A stretch of DNA of 64,000 nt from an uncultured Sutterella sp. Lineage in GTDB: Bacteria; Pseudomonadota; Gammaproteobacteria; Burkholderiales; Burkholderiaceae_F. Below the pieces are notes generated by a model. That model worked only from the letters and a program-made list of their open reading frames with translations, searched no databases and was not told the DNA's origin. Below are positions 44,966 through 52,206 of the stretch, piece by piece; the first letter of the stretch is position 1, and every line of letters starts with the position of its first letter. The position numbers were made by a program, and so were the translations under genes. The stretch lies in the NCBI GenBank assembly GCA_902463725.1, contig CABQGK010000009.1:37719-101718 (forward strand), read 5' to 3'.

Positions 44966-45003
44966 GCGCCCCCTTGGGAGAATTCTCAAGGGGGCGCACT
45001 TTT
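44966..45003 (+). terminator. Bidirectional terminator between orn and the dcuC-type gene
   Basis: GCGCCCCCTTG (44966-44976) pairs perfectly over 11 bp with CAAGGGGGCGC (44987-44997). ACTTTT follows on the plus strand and TTGTTTTTG on the minus strand, so it can serve both convergent genes. Confidence 0.9.
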
Positions 45004-45028
45004 CAGATGCGTGAGGATTTAGGTCACT

Positions 45029-46300
45029 TTAGACCATCAGAATCGCGCAAGCGATGACGGCGATGGTGCAGGGAAGTGCCGTACGCTTGACAACTTCAAG
45101 CGGGTTCACCATAGCGATACCAGCAACGAGAATCGTTACGCCAGCGAGCGGCGACATCGTACGACCCAAAGCGCCAGTGAGGAACGCCAAGCCGCCCAAG
45201 CCTTCGATGCTCATGCCGAAGTCACGGGCATGCGGAGTGACGGCTTCGTTAAAGGCGATGGTGGCAGCGTCACCACTACCGGTGATGATACCCATGATCC
45301 AGGGACCCAAAGAACCACCCCAGCGCGCGATGTCGTTGGAGTGCTTGAGCGTATCGACAGCAATGTCGATAAGGCCTGCAGAACGAAGACCTGCGGCGAA
45401 GACGCCAGCGGCAATAATGATGCCCATAACATCTGCGTAGCCCTTACCCATGCCAGCGAAGAACTGCTTGGCGAGATCCTGAGGATTGGTACGCGCAACA
45501 ATCATGGCTGCAATGGTACCGATGAGCATAGCCTGGGCAACGCCCATCTTGATTTCCGGCACCCAAAGGTTGCCCACAACGAGAAGCGTGATCGGAATAA
45601 GCGGTACGATGGCGCGAAGCACGCTCGGGGTGAAGTCCGTCTGGGACTGTAGTTTGCTCGCGTCAGCCTTGGCTTCGGTGTCGCCTTTGTGGTCGCCGAG
45701 CACAAAGCAAATGATCAAGAGACCCGCGATAACAATGGCGCCAGACATCAGCGAGTAGGGGGTATGGAAGCTAATGAAGTCAATCACTTCCATATTGGCC
45801 ATCTTGGCCACCATCGGGTTGTGTGAGGTACCCGGCGAGAGGTAGGAACCGATCGTACCACCGAGCACAGCTGCCGCAGCGGCCGCAGGCTTAATCCCTG
45901 CGCGCAACATCACCGGAATGAGCGTTGAGCCAACCGCCGCAGCGCAGCCTGCGGCAGAGGGAATGGCGATGTTCACAAAGAAGGTAATGGCGGTGCAGAC
46001 GGGGATGAGGAAGATGCCCAAACCACGAATCGGCGAGGCGAGGTAGTGTACGAGAGAACGGTCACACTGCGTGTAGTTGGCAACGAAGGCAAAACCCATC
46101 GAGCCGCAGATTGCCATCACCAGCGAGGCGTTGGTCATGGACTTGGCAAAGGCGTTTAAGCCATCAAGGAAGTGCAGGCTGATAAGACAGAGGAAAAGAC
46201 CAGCGGAAATCAGCACTAGGCGGGTTTCGTAGCGTTTAATCAATGCCCAAATTGTAGCAATCACTACAACAAGAGCAATCCAAGGAAGTATTGCAGACAT
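45029..46300 (-). CDS. dcuC: DcuC-family C4-dicarboxylate transporter
   Basis: The 423-residue protein has about 11-12 predicted transmembrane helices. IPSAAGCAAAVGSTLIPVML, LGGTIGSYLSPGTSHNPMVAKMANM (in part) and GSGDAATIAFNEAVTPHA resemble DcuC, the anaerobic succinate exporter that is unrelated to DcuA/DcuB. The start ATG at 46300 has GGAG 6 bases upstream. Together with DcuA at 56725 the organism holds two different C4-dicarboxylate carrier types in one window. An export role for succinate is an inference; homologs with other substrates exist. Confidence 0.82.
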   Translation of the reverse strand: MSAILPWIALVVVIATIWALIKRYETRLVLISAGLFLCLISLHFLDGLNAFAKSMTNASLVMAICGSMGFAFVANYTQCDRSLVHYLASPIRGLGIFLIPVCTAITFFVNIAIPSAAGCAAAVGSTLIPVMLRAGIKPAAAAAAVLGGTIGSYLSPGTSHNPMVAKMANMEVIDFISFHTPYSLMSGAIVIAGLLIICFVLGDHKGDTEAKADASKLQSQTDFTPSVLRAIVPLIPITLLVVGNLWVPEIKMGVAQAMLIGTIAAMIVARTNPQDLAKQFFAGMGKGYADVMGIIIAAGVFAAGLRSAGLIDIAVDTLKHSNDIARWGGSLGPWIMGIITGSGDAATIAFNEAVTPHARDFGMSIEGLGGLAFLTGALGRTMSPLAGVTILVAGIAMVNPLEVVKRTALPCTIAVIACAILMV

Positions 46301-46451
46301 AGAAACTCCGTACTTGAATGTCTTTGAGGAGCTGGCTCTGGGGTGCAGACAGCCCCTTGTTTAGGATTATCTGCTCAAGTATGCAACAAAAGTTCACGAT
46401 TTGCTTTCGTGTGGTCCGACTCTATGCGTTTTTTATAGCTAATCTCGGGAA

Positions 46452-46471
46452 AACCATTAGGTCTAATGGTT
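46452..46471. promoter_or_regulatory. Nine-bp-arm palindrome upstream of dcuC, candidate operator
   Basis: AACCATTAG (46452-46460) and CTAATGGTT (46463-46471) are perfect inverted arms around GT, about 155 bases upstream of the dcuC start. A second perfect inverted repeat, ACGAGGTGAG/CTCACCTCGT (46511-46520 and 46526-46535), lies closer to the end of the AI-2E-type gene and looks like an mRNA 3' hairpin. The rest of the 258-base spacer shows nothing else. Confidence 0.5.
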
Positions 46472-46558
46472 GAGTTTCTCTGTTTGGGGGACGTCCTGTG
46501 AGGCGGGGTGACGAGGTGAGTTTGGCTCACCTCGTGTGGTTAGTGGGCGCGCTGCGAC

Positions 46559-47782
46559 TTATTTTGCATCCTCAGGATCGGAAAGTGACGTATTTTTGAG
46601 TGTCAGGGTGCGGGGGGCTTTCACTGTAAGCGGTCGTGTCTGCGCTGCCTGAGGCGTTTCGCTTTCTTCATGAGCACTGCGGCGAGCTCTGAGCAAGGGG
46701 ACGTTTTTCATCCATGCTTGGAGCATGGAGATGCTGATTGCCAGCAGAATTGGCCCGAGAATAATACCCATAAAGCCAAAGGCCATGATGCCACCAAAGA
46801 CTCCTAGAAAGATGAGCCCAAGGGGGAGTGAGGTACCACGTGCGATGAGAATGGGTTTAACAAAGTTGTCGACGCTCGAGACGGCTAGGGCTCCCCAAAG
46901 TAGCATGAAAATCGCCATCCCCGTCTCGCCTTGTGAAAGAAGCCAAAGTGCGACGGGGCCCCATACAAGCGGTGGTCCAACAGGAATGATGGAGAGTATG
47001 CAAACGAGCGTCGATAGCGTGAGGATGCCTGGGATGCCTGCAATCCAAAAGCCTACGGCGGCAACGAGCCCCTGACCGAGCGCAGTGCCAAGAATTCCTA
47101 GTACTACGGAGCGTGTCGTGTTGATGAGAATGCCATTCATCTCACCGGCCAAACGGCCACTAATTTTCTCCAGTACAACATGGACCCGTTGCGCAAACCA
47201 CGGACCATCTCGGTAGAAAAAGAACACAATGAAGGTGACAAGCACCATCTGCATTAGCCCCGAGCTGACATTGAGCGCAGCATTGAGTAAGCCGCTCGTG
47301 AGCGGGTCAATGAGCTTTTGCAGTGTGGCGGTCAACGTTGTGGGATCAATCGCAAAGAGGAGCTGCTCATGAAGCCAGCTGCCTATGACAGGCAAATCGG
47401 CAATCCACTGCGGTAGTGTAAAGCCTGTAGCAACCCACGCCTTAAAGAGGGAAACCGCTTTGGGGATTTGCTGCGCTAGCGCCACGAGAATGAAGCTCGT
47501 TGGGATGAGCACACACGTGACGATCAGCAGAATCATGATCAGCGCGGGAACGGTTGTGCTGTTTCCAAACGAGCTACGGGCTCGCGTAAAAACGGGCCAG
47601 GTGACGACAGCGAGAATCGCCGCAATCATGATGGCAGTCAAAAAGGGGCGAACGACAAAGTAGCACCCGACGGCGACGGCGGCTGCCGTCAGGGTGCGAA
47701 TCAGAATGTCAATACGCTCTTCGAAACTGAGACGGCCATCACCGTTTGTTTCTACTTGGGCGTGATCCTCAGAACTGGTCAC
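46559..47782 (-). CDS. AI-2E/PerM-family membrane transporter
   Basis: The 407-residue protein has about eight transmembrane helices and the family pattern of the AI-2E transporter superfamily (PerM, TqsA, YdiK), including FFFYRDGPWFAQRV, GGPPLVWGPVALW-like segments (IPVGPPLVWGPVALWLL) and FGGIMAFGFMGIILGPILLA. Substrates vary within the family, so autoinducer transport should not be assumed. The start is GTG with GAGG 6 bases upstream. The C-terminal 50 residues are a polar tail. Confidence 0.85.
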   Translation of the reverse strand: MTSSEDHAQVETNGDGRLSFEERIDILIRTLTAAAVAVGCYFVVRPFLTAIMIAAILAVVTWPVFTRARSSFGNSTTVPALIMILLIVTCVLIPTSFILVALAQQIPKAVSLFKAWVATGFTLPQWIADLPVIGSWLHEQLLFAIDPTTLTATLQKLIDPLTSGLLNAALNVSSGLMQMVLVTFIVFFFYRDGPWFAQRVHVVLEKISGRLAGEMNGILINTTRSVVLGILGTALGQGLVAAVGFWIAGIPGILTLSTLVCILSIIPVGPPLVWGPVALWLLSQGETGMAIFMLLWGALAVSSVDNFVKPILIARGTSLPLGLIFLGVFGGIMAFGFMGIILGPILLAISISMLQAWMKNVPLLRARRSAHEESETPQAAQTRPLTVKAPRTLTLKNTSLSDPEDAK

Positions 47783-47807
47783 GACTGGCCTCGTAGCGCA
47801 CTAGCAA

Positions 47808-48758
47808 TTAACGGACGACAGCAGGCTCGGAGAGCGTAAAGCAGCCATTGAGCTGGATGCTGACGGCGGCTTCGATGAGGCTGTCGATGGCAGGCATACG
47901 CGTGAAGCTCTTACGCCAAACAAGGAGCACCTTACGGTTCGGTACTGGCGACTTAAATGGAATGATCTTGATCGTCGAGGATTCAATCGGCGTCAGATAC
48001 GGTACTGCGGACGCTGGTAGCACGGTGATCCCAAGTCCCTGAGCAACCATATGAGTAATCGTCATCAGCGAAGAGCCCTCTACTGTACGCTGCAGTTCGG
48101 TAGCTTTGGGGTTGTTCGATGCGAGGATACTCGGGCAGACATTGAGAATTTGATCGCGGAAGCAGTGACCTGCACCGAGCAACAACATGGTTTGATCTTT
48201 GAGCTCAGCGGGGGTGATGTAGTTGCGGTTGACCCAAGGATGATGTGCAGGCACCGCTACCACAAAATCTTCTTGATAAATCGCTCGGGTCATAAAGCCC
48301 GTGTCGTGAATCGTATCCGCCATGATGGCCACATCTATCTCACCCTTGCGCAGCTGTTGAAGGAGCTCATTGGTGAAGCCTTCCCGCAGGTAAAGCGGCA
48401 TTTTGGGTGCGCTAGCGTTCATGCTTCGGACGAGCTGCGGCAACAGGTAGGGGGCGATGGTGTAGATGACCCCCAAGCGAAGACCACCGGCGAGCGCATC
48501 TTTGCCCTGAAGAGCGAGCTCGACAATGTGATCTGTGTCTTCAATCACTTTCTGCGCCTGAGCAACGATTTGTTCACCCACAGGGGTCATGGCGATGTCT
48601 GAGGTGCGGCGTTCGAAAATCGTCACCCCCAGTTCCTCTTCGAGCTTTTTAATGGCAACAGAGAGGGAGGGTTGACTCACAAAGCAAGTTTCTGCAGCAC
48701 GGCCGAAATGGCGTTCGCGTGCAACGGCAATGATGTACTTCAATTCGGTTAAGGTCAT
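47808..48758 (-). CDS. oxyR: OxyR hydrogen-peroxide sensor (LysR family)
   Basis: OxyR is a LysR-type activator that senses peroxide through a disulfide. The 316-residue product has an N-terminal winged HTH (MTLTELKYIIAVARERHFG, SQPSLSVAIKKLEEELG). In the sensor domain, GHCFRDQILNVC puts the redox cysteines at residues 199 and 208, the same numbers as in E. coli OxyR. The ATG at 48758 has GAAGGA upstream. It sits directly downstream of recG on the same strand, a common betaproteobacterial arrangement. Confidence 0.94.
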   Translation of the reverse strand: MTLTELKYIIAVARERHFGRAAETCFVSQPSLSVAIKKLEEELGVTIFERRTSDIAMTPVGEQIVAQAQKVIEDTDHIVELALQGKDALAGGLRLGVIYTIAPYLLPQLVRSMNASAPKMPLYLREGFTNELLQQLRKGEIDVAIMADTIHDTGFMTRAIYQEDFVVAVPAHHPWVNRNYITPAELKDQTMLLLGAGHCFRDQILNVCPSILASNNPKATELQRTVEGSSLMTITHMVAQGLGITVLPASAVPYLTPIESSTIKIIPFKSPVPNRKVLLVWRKSFTRMPAIDSLIEAAVSIQLNGCFTLSEPAVVR

Positions 48759-48794
48759 AGATATTCCTTCAAACCACAAGGTAACTGTAAAAAA

Positions 48795-50870
48795 TCAGGC
48801 GGAAAGGAGTCGGCTGTGTCGCGCGAACCATCGGTTCGCTTGGGCAAGTGCCGCATCCTTGTCGAGAGAGAGCCACTTTTTCGCGACGTCGGTTGCGGCG
48901 CGCAGCAGCGCCTCATCTCTGTCCAAATCGGCAAAACGCAAAAGTGGCATACCGCTTTGACGTTCTCCGAGAAATTCACCAGGTCCGCGCAACTTAAGGT
49001 CGTAGCGCGCAATTTCAAAGCCATCCGTTGTTTCGCGGATGATGCGTAGACGCTCTTTGGCGGTCTCGGTCAATTCGTCACCAAAAAGCAGCAAGCAACT
49101 ACTGACGGCAGCTCCGCGACCCACTCTGCCTCGGAGCTGGTGCAATTGCGAGAGTCCAAAACGCTCAGCATGCTCAATGATCATGAGCGAAGCGTTGGGT
49201 ACGTCGACCCCCACCTCAATCACGGTCGTGGCTACAAGCACATCAAGCTCGCCTTGGGCAAAGCGGCTCATGACCAAATCTTTTTCTTCACCGCTCATCT
49301 GGCCGTGTACCAAGCCAAACCGGCAAGCGGGTAGGGCACGGGTGAGTTCCTCGAGTCGAGTGGTGACGCTAGTGAGTGCGAGCGCCTCGCTCTCTTGCAC
49401 AAGGGGGCAGACCCAGTAGGCCTGACGCCCTTCTTCTAACGAGTGTTGTAGGGCAGCAAATACCTCCGCCGTTCTCTCCACCCGTACAAGCTTGGTACTC
49501 ACGGGTGTACGTCCAGGGGGCAACTCATCAATAACACTCACATCGAGGTCCGCGAGATAGCTCATTGCGAGTGTTCGCGGTATGGGCGTTGCTGAGAGCA
49601 TGAGCAGGTGCGCGGTGAGTCCCGATTCTGAGCTAGAGCGTAGCGCAAGGCGTTGAGCGACGCCAAAGCGGTGCTGCTCGTCAACAATGGCAAGTCCGAG
49701 CGAGTGAAAGCGGACCCCCTCTTGAATAAGAGCATGGGTTCCAACAATAAATTTCGCCTCACCAGACTGAATGGCCGAGACGGCCGCTGCGTGCTCGGAG
49801 GCCTTCATGCGCCCTGCGAGCCAGACAATACGGATGCCGATGGGCTCCAACCAAGCGCGCATCTTTTCGTAGTGTTGCTCGGCGAGGATCTCCGTCGGTG
49901 CCATGAGTGCGACCTGCTCTCCGGCTTCAATAGCGGTGAGGCCCGCTAAGGCAGCGACGATGGTTTTGCCACTACCGACATCCCCCTGAACGAGACGGTT
50001 CATGGGGTTGGCACGGCAGAGATCGGCACGAATTTCTGAAAGCACGCGCTCTTGTGCGCTCGTAAGCGAAAACGGTAACCTTGCAAGCAGTGACTCGGTA
50101 AAGGGGGTTGCGTCGGGAGCGATGCGGGGCGCTTGTTCGGCGCCGATTGCTTCACGGCTTGCGCGCAGCGTAATTTGCTGCGCTAGGAGCTCATCAAAAA
50201 TAAGCCGCCGCCAACTTGGCGAAGTTCGGTTTTGTAGACCGTCTACGTCAGCGCCTTTTGGAGGGTGGTGCAACGCTTCGAGCGCCTCGCGAAAACCTGG
50301 CAAACCCAGCCCTTCGGTATAAACGTGCGGAACTGGGTCGCTCAGATCCAAGTCGAGCATCGCACGATCAATGCGTTTTCTCAACCATGCCTGCTGTATG
50401 CCTTCCCCTGCGGGGTAGATGGGCGTGAGCGAGGTCGCCAGCGCTTGAGTGGATGTGCTGCCGAACTTCACTTTCGGGTGCAACATTTCTAAACCACCCT
50501 GCCAGCCTGGTTTCACTTCCCCATAGAGGCGAACTGTTTTGCCTGCACTGAGCTCTTTTTGTGTCGAGGGGAAAAAGTGAAAAAAGCGTAGCGTGAGCTT
50601 TGCTGAATCGTCATGGCCATCCACGAGTAACTGTGGGCCCGAACGTGTTGAGATCACGCGTTGTGCGTCGACCGAAAAGGAGATAAGCGCAGGCACTCCT
50701 GGTTGCATAGCAGCAATCGGCGTAATGCTCGTTTCGTCTTCGTAGCGTAGGGGCAAGTGCAAGACGTAGTCCCAGCTGTCTACAAGACCGATGCGTTCGA
50801 GGCGCTCAGACAGAGGCGGAAGTTTCTCTCCTTTCGTTCGAGCGCTTGTAGCAGAACGTGGGGTGGTCAT
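48795..50870 (-). CDS. recG: ATP-dependent DNA helicase RecG
   Basis: RecG remodels stalled replication forks and Holliday junctions. The 691-residue product has the N-terminal wedge/OB domain and the helicase core with Walker A GDVGSGKT, the DEQH box (IVDEQHRFGVAQR), motif III LMLSATPIPRTLAMS and motif VI (QLRGRVGRG). The C-terminal TRG region follows. The ATG at 50870 (MTTPRSATS) was chosen because the upstream part of the frame overlaps the region next to ridA without homology. It lies between ridA and oxyR in one minus-strand run. Confidence 0.95.
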   Translation of the reverse strand: MTTPRSATSARTKGEKLPPLSERLERIGLVDSWDYVLHLPLRYEDETSITPIAAMQPGVPALISFSVDAQRVISTRSGPQLLVDGHDDSAKLTLRFFHFFPSTQKELSAGKTVRLYGEVKPGWQGGLEMLHPKVKFGSTSTQALATSLTPIYPAGEGIQQAWLRKRIDRAMLDLDLSDPVPHVYTEGLGLPGFREALEALHHPPKGADVDGLQNRTSPSWRRLIFDELLAQQITLRASREAIGAEQAPRIAPDATPFTESLLARLPFSLTSAQERVLSEIRADLCRANPMNRLVQGDVGSGKTIVAALAGLTAIEAGEQVALMAPTEILAEQHYEKMRAWLEPIGIRIVWLAGRMKASEHAAAVSAIQSGEAKFIVGTHALIQEGVRFHSLGLAIVDEQHRFGVAQRLALRSSSESGLTAHLLMLSATPIPRTLAMSYLADLDVSVIDELPPGRTPVSTKLVRVERTAEVFAALQHSLEEGRQAYWVCPLVQESEALALTSVTTRLEELTRALPACRFGLVHGQMSGEEKDLVMSRFAQGELDVLVATTVIEVGVDVPNASLMIIEHAERFGLSQLHQLRGRVGRGAAVSSCLLLFGDELTETAKERLRIIRETTDGFEIARYDLKLRGPGEFLGERQSGMPLLRFADLDRDEALLRAATDVAKKWLSLDKDAALAQANRWFARHSRLLSA

Positions 50871-50944
50871 GACAGTGTTTCTCTCGTATGGGCGTGATCG
50901 AGGTAGCAGCGGGGATTGAGCCACCACCTCGAACGGCTCACCCT

Positions 50945-51325
50945 TTAGGGCAAAGCGACCGTTGCGTCGATCTCAACGAGCGCGCCTTTGGGGAGCGCTG
51001 CCGCGGCATAGCAAGTGCGCGCAGGGAAAGGCGCGCTCAGCACTTCGCTCATGACGGCATTGACGATGGGGAAATCGGCCATGTCGGTAATGAGTACAGC
51101 GACTTTCACTACATGGGAGAGATCGGAGCCAGCTGCCTCGCACAAAACTTTGAGATTGGCAAAGGCACGACGCGCTTGCGCTTCAATACCTTCTTCCAAA
51201 TTGCCTGTCTCAGGGTTGAGACCAATTTGACCTGCCGGATAGAAGGTGTTGCCATGCACGATGCCTTGACTGTATGGGCCAATGGGTGCTGGGGCTGCTT
51301 TTGTATTGATCACGTTGATCGCCAT
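50945..51325 (-). CDS. ridA: RidA enamine/imine deaminase (YjgF family)
   Basis: RidA hydrolyses reactive 2-aminoacrylate and related imines made by PLP enzymes, protecting other PLP enzymes. The 126-residue product has the family motifs APAPIGPYSQG, YPAGQIGLNPETG and the end PARTCYAAAALPKGALVEID, with the conserved catalytic Arg and the proline/lysine loop. The start has a strong GGAGGAAAG site. It may be co-transcribed with recG and oxyR. Confidence 0.95.
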   Translation of the reverse strand: MAINVINTKAAPAPIGPYSQGIVHGNTFYPAGQIGLNPETGNLEEGIEAQARRAFANLKVLCEAAGSDLSHVVKVAVLITDMADFPIVNAVMSEVLSAPFPARTCYAAAALPKGALVEIDATVALP

Positions 51326-51466
51326 GCCGATCTTTCCTCCAAAGCGTTTTGATGTTGTTGGCTGTTGGATATATTCTATCGGAATTTTCAGATTGATAGG
51401 GATTGTTTTAATGAAGTGAATTGATCCAACGTATTAGCTTTTGTAAAGAAACAGATCCTGCAACAA

Positions 51467-51482
51467 TACGTATTAATACGTA
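51467..51482. repeat. Perfect 16-bp palindrome TACGTATTAATACGTA
   Basis: The sequence equals its own reverse complement over all 16 bases. The core TACGTA also returns at 51831 in a tandem form, which suggests one DNA-binding protein for both places. Confidence 0.75.
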
Positions 51483-51714
51483 ATACCAAAAACAGCCAAT
51501 TTTCCTTGTCGAGAACGGAATATCGGTTGAAGCTAGGGTTTATAGCTACCTATAAAGAGATATTTTTGTGTTGTCGAACGAGAAGTGAAGAACGACTTTT
51601 AGGAAGTTTGTACGGTGTATTGCGGGCATGGCTGGGATAAAAAAGTCTAAATTCTGGCGTAAATTTTCTTTAATTCTTGTTAGAAATCACAGGTGTAATT
51701 AATTCTCTACTTTT

Positions 51715-51748
51715 TATTAGGGTTTTCCCTAATATACCTCTAGAGGTA
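51715..51748. repeat. Two adjoining palindromes
   Basis: TATTAGGG/CCCTAATA (51715-51722 and 51727-51734, TTTT between) is followed at once by the perfect 14-bp palindrome TACCTCTAGAGGTA (51735-51748). TACCTCT matches the NarL/NarP heptamer consensus TACYYMT, but the two heptamers abut instead of having the usual 2-base gap. Confidence 0.6.
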
Positions 51749-51831
51749 GGATTCTTAAACTTCAGCGTGGTTAGTGACTTATATCTAATTCAACTGGTGT
51801 GATTGCTCTTAACTCCCATCCCCAAGCGGTT

Positions 51832-51850
51832 ACGTATAAACACGTATAAA
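51832..51850. repeat. Tandem ACGTATAAA repeat with 10-base period
   Basis: ACGTATAAA occurs at 51832-51840 and 51842-51850, one helical turn apart. This phasing is typical of direct-repeat binding sites of response regulators. Confidence 0.6.
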
Positions 51851-51995
51851 TGTGGACGTGGCTTGTGTTAAGGAGGTTGTTTTCTTTGACTCAGGCGAAA
51901 GAGACTAGAAGAAAGACTTTCGTTCAGAGCAGAAACTGCTATAAAAGCGCCATGAAATCCAGTTGACCTAGGTAGGTTTGCTAGTCTGCCGCTCC

Positions 51996-52137
51996 GCCGA
52001 AATGACCAGTGCTTTTCGGCAGTAACGGTTGCGGGACTCTGAAAAGGTGGGGTCACGCAAATCAACTCTCAGGGCAAGGATTAACTGCTGCCCCGCCATA
52101 GAAAATCAGGCGGGCACTGTAAAGATTTGACCCCGCA
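51996..52137 (+). promoter_or_regulatory. Structured 5' leader of frdA, candidate cis-acting RNA
   Basis: Three helices can be drawn. GCCGAAA/TTTCGGC (51996-52002 and 52014-52020) is a local hairpin. GGGGT and CAAATC (52049-52053 and 52058-52063, CACG bulged) pair with GATTTG and ACCCC (52124-52134), closing a domain that contains CCCGCC/GGCGGG (52092-52097 and 52109-52114). TGCGGG (52030-52035) can instead pair with CCCGCA (52132-52137), which would break the outer helix. This is the pattern of a two-state element about 70 bases before frdA. It matches no riboswitch class that I recognise. Confidence 0.5.
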
Positions 52138-52206
52138 TCGGCCATGGACGCTCTGTCAATTAAGTCCCGCCGGTGCAACGTCTTTAAATCTAGGAGACCA
52201 TAGGAA

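Larger units (their letters stand above)
51326..51951. promoter_or_regulatory. AT-rich control region between ridA and frdA
   Basis: The 881-base gap between ridA and frdA has no plausible gene. Its first 500 bases are far more AT-rich than the rest of the window; 51661-51720 has 13 G or C in 60. Several symmetrical motifs are listed separately. Two promoter candidates are seen: TTGAAG-18-TATAAA (51527-51556) and a TATAAA at 51940-51945 with a weak TTTCGT 16 bases upstream, which would give a leader of about 255 bases. I found no full FNR box. Confidence 0.6.

Noticed and set aside
51385..51435. FNR-like TTGAT half-sites before frdA
   Set aside because: TTGATAGGGATTGTT and TTGATCCAACGTAT have one good half but no matching ATCAA on the other side.
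51868..52065. 65-codon minus-strand ORF in the frdA leader
   Set aside because: No ribosome binding site, no recognisable family and no hydrophobic segments; it overlaps the structured leader. It does not supply the missing frdC.
52061..52085. Glycine-riboswitch-like CTCTCAGG-GCAAGGA in the frdA leader
   Set aside because: The 5' GGAGAG element and proper P3 arms are missing, and the CCGAA element lies in a local hairpin. The match covers only one conserved strand of the aptamer.
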